Of a stretch of 64,000 nucleotides of DNA, positions 45,963 to 54,441 are shown piece after piece (the stretch's first letter is position 1; each line of letters starts with the position of its first letter). The position numbers were made by a program, and so were the translations under genes. The stretch covers positions 2,812,501-2,876,500 of the forward strand of contig NZ_CP080623.1 of the NCBI RefSeq assembly GCF_019599045.1, in the 5' to 3' direction. Origin of the DNA: Roseovarius sp. SCSIO 43702 (lineage in GTDB: Bacteria; Pseudomonadota; Alphaproteobacteria; Rhodobacterales; Rhodobacteraceae). The notes beneath the pieces were generated by a model. It worked only from the letters and a program-made list of their open reading frames with translations, searched no databases and was not told the origin of the DNA.

Positions 45963-46631
45963 CTAGACGGCCGGAACCCCTATCACCACAGGATGCGCGG
46001 CAACGAGCGCTGCGAATAGGACCACGCCCGCAGCCAGCCGAAAGAGGAACATCGGCAAGGATCTTGGCCGATACAATTTCGGAGCATCGCGAACCGCTTG
46101 CCTCAGCCGCGTCCACTTCTCGGTCCCCAATTCGCGACGCTTTCGCCGGTCCACGAGGCGCCCGCCCATCAAGGCGAATCCTCCCAGCACACCGAACAGC
46201 AGCACATGCGCCAAATCACCGTTCGGCAATAGATGAAGCCCCGCCCAAAGCGCCAGCGCGACAAGAAGTGGATGACGCACCCACCCGACTATTCCGGGCC
46301 TCTCGGGGTCGAACACGCGGCTCTTGGCACCGCCGAAGGAAAAGGGGTTGGGCTGCGCAATCGATAGTCCGAGCAGAAGGCAAACCACCAGCATACCGAG
46401 GTGAACGACATGCCTCTGCCACATCATCTGCGGCCAGAGCTCGACATATGGCGCCCTTCCGGCCGCATGTATCAGAAGCGCAAGCATTCCCAGCGACAAG
46501 GCCGAATAGGCAAGCATGTAGCCTCGTGCACCCAGCATCGCCGTGCCACGGGCCCGGACGGGCGGACGAAGCGGGATGGAATGGGTAATAAAAAACGCAA
46601 CGAAGGTCAGTGCGAAGCCCGTCCAGCCCAT
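45963..46631 (-). CDS. nnrU: NnrU-family membrane protein
   Basis: A 222-residue protein with about six membrane segments and the NnrU/MddA-like core: THSIPLRPPVRARG near the start, AQPNPFSFGG and GWVRHPLLVALALWAGLHLLPNGDL. NnrU accompanies nitric oxide reductase genes in denitrifiers; its biochemical role is unknown. It is the distal gene of the leftward nor operon, 3 bases downstream of nnrS. Confidence 0.9.
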   Translation of the reverse strand: MGWTGFALTFVAFFITHSIPLRPPVRARGTAMLGARGYMLAYSALSLGMLALLIHAAGRAPYVELWPQMMWQRHVVHLGMLVVCLLLGLSIAQPNPFSFGGAKSRVFDPERPGIVGWVRHPLLVALALWAGLHLLPNGDLAHVLLFGVLGGFALMGGRLVDRRKRRELGTEKWTRLRQAVRDAPKLYRPRSLPMFLFRLAAGVVLFAALVAAHPVVIGVPAV

Positions 46632-46634
46632 GTG

Positions 46635-47822
46635 TCAGCCTTTCTCACGCCGCGTCAGGAGAAGCGGGCCATAAAGCAAGGCGAACCCGCCGAAAGCCGC
46701 GATCCAGAGGAATCCCGAAAGCGTCATCAACTCGGGCCAGGCCCCTGCCGCCACGCGCACCAGAACCGCGCCGAAGAGGGCGAGATAGATCAAGACCGTG
46801 CCACGTCCGGCCTCGAGCGGTTGCCCACTATGGCCCAGTGTCGCGCGTGTCATGACCGCGAGCGTCATCGCCCCGATGGCGCCTCCCATCCAGAAATGCT
46901 GTGCCGCTACCTGGCTCGGCGCGCCGAGAAGAAGCTCCGCGCCCATCACGAGCGCCCCGAGCGGGACGAACGCATAGGCCACGTGCAGCACCCAGACCAG
47001 CGGCTCCGCCCCCGTTCGATGGCCCTGCCAGCGCAGCAGCCGCACCAGGTGCAGAACGCCCATCAGGACGAGACCGATCGCGGTCAACCGTTCCATCGGG
47101 AGCGCGATCCAGAGCGCAAGCACCGCGAGGCTCAGAATGAGGGTGATCTTGTCGAATCGTTGCATGGGTGGCGCGGGCCGCGCCTCGTCCCCGCGCCGGA
47201 CCAGCCAGTTGCGCGTGAAGGATGGCAGAATGCGCCCGCCGATCACGGCGATCATCATCACCGCACTCGCCAGCCCCATCCGAAGACCGATGCCGTGTGC
47301 CGCGTACTCGCCTCCTGCCGCCTCGACGTGGAAAATCAGGTTCGCAACGGTGAGGACGCCCAGAAGCCCCACGACCATGAGATTGCGCCAGTTCTTCCCC
47401 GCTACGATCTCGCGCACGAGAACCGCCGCGAGCGCCAAGGGAAAGGACAGATCCACCGCCACGCTTACCCAAAGGGGCAACAGCCCGCCCACCAGAATAG
47501 TGATCCGGCCCGCCACCCAGAGGCAGAAAAGCGCGCCAAGCGGCCAGCCCACGATCGGAAGCCGCCCGGTCCAGTTAGGCACGGCGGTCAGCAGAAAGCC
47601 CGCCACGATGGCGCCGAGGTAGCCGAAGAGAAATTCGTGCGCGTGCCACGAAACGGGATCGAACCGCATCGGAAGCTCGAGCAAACCCGAGAGCAGCGCA
47701 ACCCACAGAAGCATCGCGACAACGGCCCAGACCGCCCCGAAAAGGAAGAACGGGCGGAACCCGAAACCAAGAATGGCCGGCCCGGTCCACGCCCGCATCC
47801 GCTCTGCCGACGACATCGTCAT
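46635..47822 (-). CDS. nnrS: NnrS family haem/copper membrane protein
   Basis: A 395-residue protein with about twelve membrane segments. The family start RPFFLFGAVWAVVAMLLW, HAHEFLFGYLGAIVAGFLLTAVP, the VMTRATLGHSGQP stretch and several conserved His are seen. NnrS relieves nitrosative stress and is linked to denitrification. I start at the ATG at 47822 with GGAGAGGAA upstream, overlapping the stop of the small membrane protein by four bases. Confidence 0.93.
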   Translation of the reverse strand: MTMSSAERMRAWTGPAILGFGFRPFFLFGAVWAVVAMLLWVALLSGLLELPMRFDPVSWHAHEFLFGYLGAIVAGFLLTAVPNWTGRLPIVGWPLGALFCLWVAGRITILVGGLLPLWVSVAVDLSFPLALAAVLVREIVAGKNWRNLMVVGLLGVLTVANLIFHVEAAGGEYAAHGIGLRMGLASAVMMIAVIGGRILPSFTRNWLVRRGDEARPAPPMQRFDKITLILSLAVLALWIALPMERLTAIGLVLMGVLHLVRLLRWQGHRTGAEPLVWVLHVAYAFVPLGALVMGAELLLGAPSQVAAQHFWMGGAIGAMTLAVMTRATLGHSGQPLEAGRGTVLIYLALFGAVLVRVAAGAWPELMTLSGFLWIAAFGGFALLYGPLLLTRREKG

Positions 47823-48061
47823 GTTTCCTCTCCATTGCGGTCCGCCACATCCATGAGATGCCTGATGTGACGTGCGAAATACCAAGTGGCCGGAACACCG
47901 ATCACGGCACCCAGCGCGATCGACCAGCCGGCGCTCAGGATGGGTCCCCCCATCCAGCTGAAGATGAGCGAGGCGAAGAAGACGTTGATCGCCGCCGCGC
48001 CCGCTCCGAACGGATAGAGCGCGACCGCGATCCGCCTCGCGGACCAGCCGCTTCGGCTCAT
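47819..48061 (-). CDS. small two-helix membrane protein in the nor operon
   Basis: An 80-residue protein with two hydrophobic segments (about residues 12–36 and 41–60). It starts MSRSGWSARRIAVALYPFGAG and ends with a polar tail. It overlaps both neighbours by four bases. Similar small membrane proteins accompany nor/nnrS genes in Rhodobacterales. NorF-like is possible, but I cannot establish that. Confidence 0.75.
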   Translation of the reverse strand: MSRSGWSARRIAVALYPFGAGAAAINVFFASLIFSWMGGPILSAGWSIALGAVIGVPATWYFARHIRHLMDVADRNGEET

Positions 48062-48237
48062 CGCCGAGTCACCAGCCAATGCACCGCGTAGAGCGCGGCC
48101 AGAAGCGCGAGACAGGCGAAGGCAAACCACACCTCCGCCGTGGCGGATTGGGCCTGCGGGATGGGCCGGTCGAATCCGGCGGCATGAAGGGGGGCCGCCG
48201 CCGAGACGGCGAGAAGAACAAGGCTGAGAAACCGCAT
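48058..48237 (-). CDS. very small secreted/membrane protein in the nor operon (59 aa)
   Basis: A 59-residue protein with a signal peptide (MRFLSLVLLAVSAAAPLHA) and one hydrophobic C-terminal segment (WFAFACLALLAALYAVHWLV), so probably an inner-membrane protein with a short periplasmic stretch. The start is one base past the norD stop and the stop overlaps the next gene by four bases, which supports it being real. No named family recognised. Confidence 0.75.
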   Translation of the reverse strand: MRFLSLVLLAVSAAAPLHAAGFDRPIPQAQSATAEVWFAFACLALLAALYAVHWLVTRR

Positions 48238-48238
48238 G

Positions 48239-50128
48239 TCAGGTCTCCTTTGTAAGTGTCTGGTAGATGTCGGGCAGCACCCGCACGAGCCGTCTGGGGT
48301 CCGGGAGAAGGGCGAACCCGCCGCGCCCGAAGATACGCGCGAACCAGTCCTGCCCGTCCTCGTCGATGACGATCCCGAAGACGCTCTGTCCAGTCGCCCG
48401 CGCCTCCCGGACAGCCATGTGACTGTCCTCGATCCCGTGCTGGCCTTCGTAGTGGTCGAGGTCGTTGGGCTTGCCATCGGTCAGCACGATCAGAAGCTTG
48501 CGCGCACTGGGCTCATCCGCGAGCTTCGCGCTCACATGCCGGATTGCCGCGCCGAGTCGCGTGTAATGCCCAGGCGTCAGCGCGCCGATATTCGCCACTA
48601 TGTCAGGACCCATATCCGCATCGAACGCCTTGGCGCAGGTGACGAACACCCGATCTCGGCGCAGCGACGAGAAACCCCAGATCCCGAGGCGATCCCCGGT
48701 GGCGGAAATGCCGGCCGCAAGGGCCGTTGCGGCCTCGCGCGCCACCTCGATCACCGATGTGTCCCCGATCGCGGCCTCCGTCGATCGCGAGGTATCGACG
48801 AGAAATGCCACCGAAAGATCGCGCTCGATCTGCCGCGCGGCCTGCCAGATGCGGTCCGAGCCGCGCCCGGTGGCGACGAGGTCGGCACGCGCCGTCAGAA
48901 GCGCATCGAGATCGAGCTCGTCGCCCTCCACCTGTCGCGGCTGAAGGACGCGCTTCGGTCTCAAGGCTTCGAATTGGCGGCGTACTTCACGAATACGGCG
49001 CGGTTCAGGCTCGTTCGCACTGTTCTCGGGCGGCGCCGCGGGCGCTTCGAGCACCCGCACGTGATTCTTTAGATATTCACGCGTGCGGTGGTTCCACTCG
49101 GGATAAGTATACTCACCGGCGAGCGCCTCGTGCTCCGCATCCGACGGAGAAAGGTCAAGATGCAGCCGTAGCTTGGTCGCGGCCTTCCGGTCGTGCTTGG
49201 TCAGCGTGATGCGGTCCTGGTCGTCCGCGGCCTTCTGCGCACTCTCGTCCTCGTCGTCATGAACGCTGCGGCTGATATTCATCGATTCGACCCAAGACAG
49301 GATCGCTTCGAAGCGGTGCATTATGAAACTGTCACGACGGCGGGTCTGGTCGTGATCCTCACGCGCGCCGATCTTGCGATCCGTGCGCGCCGCCATGGGC
49401 GGCGGCTCGGCACTCGCCTCCTCTTCCTCCCCGGTTGCGGCATCGCCCGAGCCCGGATGCGCGAAATCGAGCCAGATCGGCACCGGTGCGAAAGGCATGT
49501 AGCCCCGGGCCTCCTCGGTCACGGAGATGTCCGCCTCCTGCCCGCCAAGCTGATCGCGAACCGCCCGCTCCATGATTGCCTCCCGCGCGGGGCGGCGCAG
49601 TTCGGGTCGCGCCTCGGCCGCGAGACGGGCCATTTCGCCATAGGCCGCCCGTAGCCCTGGACAGGTCGAGAAGGCCCGATCGGCCGCATCCGCGTTCAAG
49701 CGGATCTGTGCGCAATCGAGCGCCGGACCGGCGTGCGGGATGGCGGCCGCGGCCGGATCCGACACCGCAGCAAGCGCCGTGAGCCAGAAATAGGCGGCCC
49801 GGTTGAGCGCCCTGTCGGGAAAGGCCGCCATGATCGGCGGAAGCGACAGGCGTTCTCCATCGAACCGCGCACGCCATTCCCGCTCGCGCTCGGCACCCAC
49901 CTTGCTGGAAAGCGCCCGGCGGTGCCGCACCGGTGTCAGCGGCGCTTCCACGATCTCCACGCCGCCGGCACCGCCGAGCGCGCGAAACAGGATCGCGACG
50001 CTGGGGCGCACCGAGGCCAGCGACACCGCGGCATCCAGATGGCCCGGCTTCTCGCCCATCCGGCTCGCAAGATCGTGCCAGATGTTGCCGACCGTCTCTT
50101 CCGGCTCCATGAGATCGAGGAGATGCAT
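48239..50128 (-). CDS. norD: NorD, VWA-domain activator of nitric oxide reductase
   Basis: A 629-residue protein. A C-terminal von Willebrand A domain from about residue 430 contains the MIDAS motif DTSRSTEA and LIVLTDGKPND. The N-terminal half is helical and acidic/basic as in NorD. With the AAA+ protein NorQ it inserts or activates the non-haem iron of NorB. The conserved norCBQD order is intact. Confidence 0.94.
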   Translation of the reverse strand: MHLLDLMEPEETVGNIWHDLASRMGEKPGHLDAAVSLASVRPSVAILFRALGGAGGVEIVEAPLTPVRHRRALSSKVGAEREREWRARFDGERLSLPPIMAAFPDRALNRAAYFWLTALAAVSDPAAAAIPHAGPALDCAQIRLNADAADRAFSTCPGLRAAYGEMARLAAEARPELRRPAREAIMERAVRDQLGGQEADISVTEEARGYMPFAPVPIWLDFAHPGSGDAATGEEEEASAEPPPMAARTDRKIGAREDHDQTRRRDSFIMHRFEAILSWVESMNISRSVHDDEDESAQKAADDQDRITLTKHDRKAATKLRLHLDLSPSDAEHEALAGEYTYPEWNHRTREYLKNHVRVLEAPAAPPENSANEPEPRRIREVRRQFEALRPKRVLQPRQVEGDELDLDALLTARADLVATGRGSDRIWQAARQIERDLSVAFLVDTSRSTEAAIGDTSVIEVAREAATALAAGISATGDRLGIWGFSSLRRDRVFVTCAKAFDADMGPDIVANIGALTPGHYTRLGAAIRHVSAKLADEPSARKLLIVLTDGKPNDLDHYEGQHGIEDSHMAVREARATGQSVFGIVIDEDGQDWFARIFGRGGFALLPDPRRLVRVLPDIYQTLTKET

Positions 50129-50134
50129 CGCCCG

Positions 50135-50929
50135 TTACCCGTAGATCGTGGTGACAAGATCGCGGAGCGCCACGGCGACATCCGGCTCGTCGGTCAGTGG
50201 CTCTATGATCGAGGCTTCGAGCGCCTGGTCGATGCTCATACCGCCCGCCATCATCGTGGCCGCATAGATCAGAAGCCGCGTCGAGACACCTTCCTCGAGA
50301 TCCATGCCCGACAGCGCGCGGATCCGCCCCGCCAGTCGCACGAGCGGCGCCACCCGTCCGGGCTCGAGTCCGCTTTCCTGCGCCACCACGGCGATCTCGG
50401 TCTCCGCGTCGGGAAAATCGAAGGTCATCGCCACGAATCGCTGGCGTGTCGACGGCTTGAGACGCTTGAGCACGTTCTGGTAGCCGGGGTTGTAGCTCGC
50501 CACCAGCATGAAGCCCTCGGGCGCCACCAGTTCCTCGCCGGTCCGGTCGATCATCAGCGTGCGCCGCGTGTCTGTAAGCGGGTGAAGCACCACTGCCACG
50601 TCCTTGCGCGCTTCCACCACCTCGTCGAGATAGCAGATACCGCCTTCGCGCACGGCGCGGGTCAGTGGCCCGTCCACCCACACCGTCTCGCCTCCCTTGA
50701 GCAGGTAGCGCCCGATCAGGTCCGCCGCGCTAAGGTCATCGTGACACGCGACGGTATAGAGCGGCTTGCCGAGACGTGCTGCCATGTGCTCGACGAAGCG
50801 CGTCTTGCCGCAGCCGGTCGGCCCCTTCAGAAGAAGGGGCAAACCGTTGTCATGGGCCATCTCGAACAGTTCGCACTCACGCGCGACAGGCCGATAGAAT
50901 GGCAGATGGGGTTTCGCTTGCATGTTCAT
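50135..50929 (-). CDS. norQ: NorQ, MoxR-type AAA+ ATPase
   Basis: A 264-residue ATPase. Walker A is GPTGCGKT at 36–43; Walker B reads ICYLDEVVEA; the sensor/arginine region SYNPGYQNVLKRLKPSTRQRF is that of the MoxR/NorQ group. It pairs with NorD to mature nitric oxide reductase. It sits 6 bases after norD's upstream end and 3 bases after norB. Confidence 0.95.
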   Translation of the reverse strand: MNMQAKPHLPFYRPVARECELFEMAHDNGLPLLLKGPTGCGKTRFVEHMAARLGKPLYTVACHDDLSAADLIGRYLLKGGETVWVDGPLTRAVREGGICYLDEVVEARKDVAVVLHPLTDTRRTLMIDRTGEELVAPEGFMLVASYNPGYQNVLKRLKPSTRQRFVAMTFDFPDAETEIAVVAQESGLEPGRVAPLVRLAGRIRALSGMDLEEGVSTRLLIYAATMMAGGMSIDQALEASIIEPLTDEPDVAVALRDLVTTIYG

Positions 50930-50932
50930 CGC

Positions 50933-52282
50933 TCACTCTCCTGCGACGGGATTCGCGGACCCGGGCTCGATCACTTCGCGCTTGCGCACGACGAAGATCG
51001 AGTAGATGAAGACGAACGCGCCGATCACCACCGCGACACCCGCACCGAAGCGCATCAGGTAGAAGAGCGCGAGCCCGTCCTGCACTTCCATGTAATAGTC
51101 GCCCACAACGCGCTGCATATGCGTCTGGATCGTTCCCGCGAAGGTCAGCACGAAAGTCATGAACGCCATGCCGCCCGTCATCAGCCAGAAGCTTCCCATG
51201 TTGAGCACCTGGTTGTAGGGATCGCGCCCCCGCAGGATCGGCATCGCGTAGGTGAAAACCGCGAGGTTCAGCGCGACATAGGCGCCGTAGAACGACAGGT
51301 GCCCGTGCGCCGCGGTGATCTGTGTGCCGTGGCTGTAGAAGTTGACCCCGTGAAGCGTATGGAGAAAGCCCCAGACGCCCGCCCCGAAGAACGCGACGGT
51401 TGCCGCCCCGAGCGACCACAGAAGCGCCGCCTTGTTGGGGTGGTTCTTGCGCCCCTTCCAGACCATGACGAACGCGAAGGACATCATGAGGAAGAAGGGC
51501 ACCACCTCGAAGGTCGAGAAGATCGAGCCGACCCACTGCCAGTAGCCCGGAAGACCGATCCAGTAGAAATGGTGCCCGGTCCCGAGGATCCCCGAGAAGA
51601 GCGCCGTGGCCACGATGACGTAGAGCCATTTCTCGATCACCTCGCGGTCAACGCCCGTCAACTTCAGAAGCAGGAAAGCCAGGATGGAGGCCATGACCAG
51701 CTCCCAGGTCGCCTCGACCCAGAGATGGACGACGAACCACCAGTACATCTTGTCGAGGCTGAGGTTGTCGGGGTTGATGAACGCGAAGATCCACAGCAGC
51801 GACAGAAGCCAGAGCCCCATCAGCAACACGCTTGTGATCGCCGTCTTCTTGCCCGCCAGCACCGTCATCGAGATGTTGAAGAGGAAGATGACCGCCGCCA
51901 CGAGAATGCCGAACTTGACCCACAGGGGCTGCTCGAGAAACTCGCGTCCGCCGTGGATACCGACAAGGTAGGACCCCACCGCGCCCAGCGTGCCCACCAC
52001 GAGGATGATAAGCTGGAGATAGGCGAGCTTGACCGAGTAGATCTCGCGCTCGCTTTCCTCAGGCACAAGGAAATAGGCCGCCCCGAAGAACCCGAGCAGA
52101 AGCCACACGATCAACGCGTTGGTATGGATCATGCGGATGATGTTGAACGGCAGAAGCTCCGAGAGGAAGTTGGGCGAGACATAGATCCACCCGGCGATCA
52201 GACCGCCCAGAACCTGGATGCCGAAAAGCGCAAGCGCACAGACGAAGTAGGCCAGCGCCACCTGTTGAGATTTGTATTTCAT
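50933..52282 (-). CDS. norB: nitric oxide reductase large subunit
   Basis: A 449-residue haem b/b3–FeB catalytic subunit with about twelve membrane segments. It begins YKSQQVALAYFVCALALF; haem-ligand regions include NTNALIVW-type (HTNALIVWLLLGFFG), WWFVVHLWVEATWELV, LGTGHHFYWIG and SFYGAYVALNLAVFTYAMP. It reduces 2 NO to N2O using electrons from NorC. AAGGAG precedes the ATG at 52282. The length is as usual for cNOR. Confidence 0.96.
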   Translation of the reverse strand: MKYKSQQVALAYFVCALALFGIQVLGGLIAGWIYVSPNFLSELLPFNIIRMIHTNALIVWLLLGFFGAAYFLVPEESEREIYSVKLAYLQLIILVVGTLGAVGSYLVGIHGGREFLEQPLWVKFGILVAAVIFLFNISMTVLAGKKTAITSVLLMGLWLLSLLWIFAFINPDNLSLDKMYWWFVVHLWVEATWELVMASILAFLLLKLTGVDREVIEKWLYVIVATALFSGILGTGHHFYWIGLPGYWQWVGSIFSTFEVVPFFLMMSFAFVMVWKGRKNHPNKAALLWSLGAATVAFFGAGVWGFLHTLHGVNFYSHGTQITAAHGHLSFYGAYVALNLAVFTYAMPILRGRDPYNQVLNMGSFWLMTGGMAFMTFVLTFAGTIQTHMQRVVGDYYMEVQDGLALFYLMRFGAGVAVVIGAFVFIYSIFVVRKREVIEPGSANPVAGE

Positions 52283-52295
52283 CGTTTCGATCTCC

Positions 52296-52748
52296 TTAGC
52301 CCGCGTCGGTGGGCGGCCAGCCCTGCGTGTCTGTCTGGTCTGCCCAGCGCAGGAATTCCGCAAGCGCGCGGGTTTCTTCCTCGGTCAGCTCGAAAAGCGG
52401 CATCTGCCGCCGTCCCTCGATCCCCGAGGGTTGCGACTGCATCCACGCGTCGAGAATTTCATATGCGCCTTCGGAATCCTCGAGGACCCCCCAGCGTGTC
52501 ATCACGTTGCCGAGTTCGGGCGCGAAGTAGGCGCCCTCACCGTGGAGACTGTGACAGTTGATGCACGAATGGCGCTCCCAGACGTGCTTGCCGTGAACCA
52601 CCTCCTCGCTGAGCGGCATTCCCGCCGTCGAGGTGTTGACCACGTATCTGTGACTGTGGACGGTCATCGCCACGAAGACCACGACGAAAAAGATCGAGCC
52701 CCCGTAGAAGATGTTGCGCGCCCTAGATTTCGTCAGAATTTCAGCCAT
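52296..52748 (-). CDS. norC: nitric oxide reductase cytochrome c subunit
   Basis: A 150-residue membrane-anchored cytochrome c. One N-terminal helix (residues 14–30) is followed by the haem c motif CINCH at 62–66 in SCINCHSLHGEGAYFAPEL. It delivers electrons to NorB. It is the first gene of the norCBQD operon, 59 bases from the NnrR-like box at 52807–52820. Confidence 0.95.
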   Translation of the reverse strand: MAEILTKSRARNIFYGGSIFFVVVFVAMTVHSHRYVVNTSTAGMPLSEEVVHGKHVWERHSCINCHSLHGEGAYFAPELGNVMTRWGVLEDSEGAYEILDAWMQSQPSGIEGRRQMPLFELTEEETRALAEFLRWADQTDTQGWPPTDAG

Positions 52749-52806
52749 GTCTTGGCCTCCTTGATCTCGGGATGCCCCCTTCTATCGCCCACCTGTCTCT
52801 AAAAGT

Positions 52807-52820
52807 TTGCGCCAGCGCAA
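52807..52820. promoter_or_regulatory. NnrR/FNR-type box upstream of norC
   Basis: TTGCG-CCAG-CGCAA is a perfect inverted repeat with the half-site TTGCG known for NnrR in related denitrifiers. It lies between norC (leftward) and the DUF1858 gene (rightward), about 59 bases from norC and 50 from the other start, so it could activate either or both. Confidence 0.85.
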
Positions 52821-52870
52821 CCTTTGAAGGGGTCGTGCAGGTTAGCTTGGGCGGGACAAGGGAGATGACA

Positions 52871-53104
52871 ATGCGCAGTCCACGCCTCGATGACCCCGAT
52901 CTGCCGGTTTCCGACCTGATGACACACTGGCCGCAGACGATCGGCGTCTTTCTGCGGCATCAGATGCTCTGCGTCGGCTGTCTCGTGGGACCGTTCCACA
53001 CCGTGATGGACGCGTGCGACGAATACAACCTCGACGAAGACGCGTTCTATGCGGAACTCAAGGAAGCGATCGAGGCGGATCCTAACCCTGGCTCAGAAGC
53101 ATGA
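52871..53104 (+). CDS. DUF1858-type small protein with CxxC
   Basis: A 77-residue protein with a DUF1858 fold: LPVSDLMTHWPQTIGVFLRHQ then CVGCLVGPFHTVMDAC with Cys34 and Cys37, and an acidic tail. I start at 52871 (AAGGGAG 7 bases upstream) rather than two codons earlier. DUF1858 proteins are found in anaerobic/denitrification contexts and the Cys pair may bind metal or act in thiol chemistry. It shares the NnrR-box region with norC and its 3' end overlaps the regulator gene by 23 bases. Confidence 0.85.
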   Translation: MRSPRLDDPDLPVSDLMTHWPQTIGVFLRHQMLCVGCLVGPFHTVMDACDEYNLDEDAFYAELKEAIEADPNPGSEA

Positions 53105-53798
53105 GCTTGTGCGGATCGCGCACCGTGATTCGCTTCCTCTTGCTCGCCACGAGACCGCGCTTTTCCCATGCACTCAGAAGGCGGCTTACCGTGTGGAGAG
53201 TGGTCGCGGTCAACTCGGACAGGTCCTGCCGCGTGATCGGAAAATCGATCTCGATCCCGTCGCTGACCTTGCGCCCCGTCTGGTTGATGAGGCGCAGCAA
53301 TGCATTCGCCACCCGCTGCTCGACCTGCTGCGTGGCAAGCTCCACGATGCGCGTGTTCATCTCACCCATCCGGTTGCCTATGGTCTTGTAGGTCTCGGTC
53401 GCGAAGCCCTCGTATTCGGCCACGAACTGATCCCAAAGACGCATGGGCCAGCTCAGCACGATCGACTCAGCCGCCGTGATGGCCGTTGCCGGATAAGTGT
53501 CACGCCCAAGGGCGCGCGCGATCCCCAGAAGCTGGCCCGCCGGGATGTGAAGCGCCGTAACCTGTTCGCCATGCGGCGTCACGCGCACCACGCGCACGTA
53601 CCCGTCAAGCAGCATGTAGAATCGTTCGGCCGGATCACCCTCGTCGAAAAGATGGCTATTCGCCTCGTATCTCCGGGAGGTCGCCTGGTCGAGGATTGTG
53701 CGGATCTGCTGCCGCTCGAGCCGCGAAAAAGGCGGCAGGTGCGAAAGCAGGCTCTCATCGAGTCGCGGCAGCGTCTTTTTCGAAGCGTTTTCGGTCAT
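53082..53798 (-). CDS. nnrR: Crp/Fnr-family denitrification regulator, NnrR/Dnr type
   Basis: A 238-residue Crp/Fnr protein. The N-terminal effector domain has the RFYMLLDGYVRVVR and HIPAGQLLGIARAL segments; the C-terminal HTH contains ITRQDLSELTATTLHTVSRLL. It has no cysteine at all, so it cannot hold an FNR iron–sulfur cluster, which fits the NO-sensing NnrR/Dnr group. The NnrR boxes at 52807 and 53866 are its likely targets, the second lying just upstream of its own start, so self-control is possible. Start chosen at MTENASKK; upstream in-frame Met codons are not supported. Confidence 0.9.
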   Translation of the reverse strand: MTENASKKTLPRLDESLLSHLPPFSRLERQQIRTILDQATSRRYEANSHLFDEGDPAERFYMLLDGYVRVVRVTPHGEQVTALHIPAGQLLGIARALGRDTYPATAITAAESIVLSWPMRLWDQFVAEYEGFATETYKTIGNRMGEMNTRIVELATQQVEQRVANALLRLINQTGRKVSDGIEIDFPITRQDLSELTATTLHTVSRLLSAWEKRGLVASKRKRITVRDPHKLMLLSQG

Positions 53799-53865
53799 CC
53801 TCGCTCTTTGCCACAGGCTTTTCGTCAAGGCCAGATCAAGCGCACCACGAAAAGTCGCCGATAAC

Positions 53866-53879
53866 TTGCGCCAGCACAA
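53866..53879. promoter_or_regulatory. second NnrR-type box, between nnrR and pseudoazurin
   Basis: TTGCG-CCAG-CACAA differs from the box upstream of norC by one base and shares the same CCAG core. It lies 65 bases before the pseudoazurin start and 67 bases from the nnrR start, placed for pseudoazurin–nirK–nirV and possibly for autoregulation. Confidence 0.75.
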
Positions 53880-53943
53880 AGTGCTGCGCTGCAGAAATGC
53901 TAGATTCAACCTCGAAAGACAGTTCAGGAGAAGGACGAAAAAT

Positions 53944-54375
53944 ATGATCCGAACTTTCACAGCCGGTCTCGCAGTCGCGGCATTGATGAGCGGAGCCGCC
54001 ATGGCGGAAACCTTCGAGGTGCAGATGCTCAACAAGGGGTCCGATGGCGAGCGCATGGTTTTCGAGCCAGCCTTCATTCAGGCCGAACCCGGCGACACGA
54101 TCAAATTCATCGCGACCGACAAGGGCCACAACGCCGAAACGGGCAAGGATATGCTCCCAGAAGGTGCAGAGGGCTTCAAGGGCAAGATCAACGAAGAGAT
54201 CGAAGTGACGCTCGACACCGAAGGCGTCTACGGCGTCATCTGCAAGCCGCACTATGCCATGGGCATGGTCATGACCATCGCCGTCGGCGATGTGGTGCCG
54301 CCCGAGGATTTCCTCGAAGGCCGCGTGCCGAAGAAGGCGATGGAACGCTTCGCGGAACAGCTTGAGAACTTCTGA
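53944..54375 (+). CDS. pseudoazurin (blue copper electron donor)
   Basis: A 143-residue type 1 copper protein with a signal peptide of about 21 residues (cut near AMA-E). Copper ligands are His62 (DKGHNAE), Cys100 (VICKPH), His103 and Met108; their spacing equals His40/Cys78/His81/Met86 of mature pseudoazurin. It carries electrons to nitrite reductase. AGGAG lies upstream. An intergenic hairpin separates it from nirK. Confidence 0.94.
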   Translation: MIRTFTAGLAVAALMSGAAMAETFEVQMLNKGSDGERMVFEPAFIQAEPGDTIKFIATDKGHNAETGKDMLPEGAEGFKGKINEEIEVTLDTEGVYGVICKPHYAMGMVMTIAVGDVVPPEDFLEGRVPKKAMERFAEQLENF

Positions 54376-54383
54376 GAGATTCC

Positions 54384-54410
54384 GGGACGGGCCGGATAGC
54401 GGCCCGTCCC
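54384..54410 (+). terminator. GC-rich hairpin between pseudoazurin and nirK
   Basis: GGGACGGGCC / GGCCCGTCCC form a perfect 10-bp stem around a 7-base loop, 8 bases after the pseudoazurin stop. No T tract follows, so it may be a partial terminator or a 3' stabiliser that keeps pseudoazurin mRNA above nirK. Confidence 0.6.
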
Positions 54411-54441
54411 CTTCAACCAACCTCATCCAAGGACAGGATAA

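Noticed and set aside
46401..47870. A 489-codon frame antisense to nnrS.
   Set aside because: The nnrS strand encodes a clear polytopic protein; the antisense translation is charged and repetitive.
49733..52561. A 942-codon frame antisense to norD–norQ–norB.
   Set aside because: The sense strand holds three well-supported nor genes in the conserved order; the antisense product is His/Arg-rich low-complexity sequence.
53799..54077. Upstream in-frame extension of nnrR.
   Set aside because: It covers the pseudoazurin gene start and the NnrR box; Crp/Fnr proteins begin near MTENASKK and length then fits the family.
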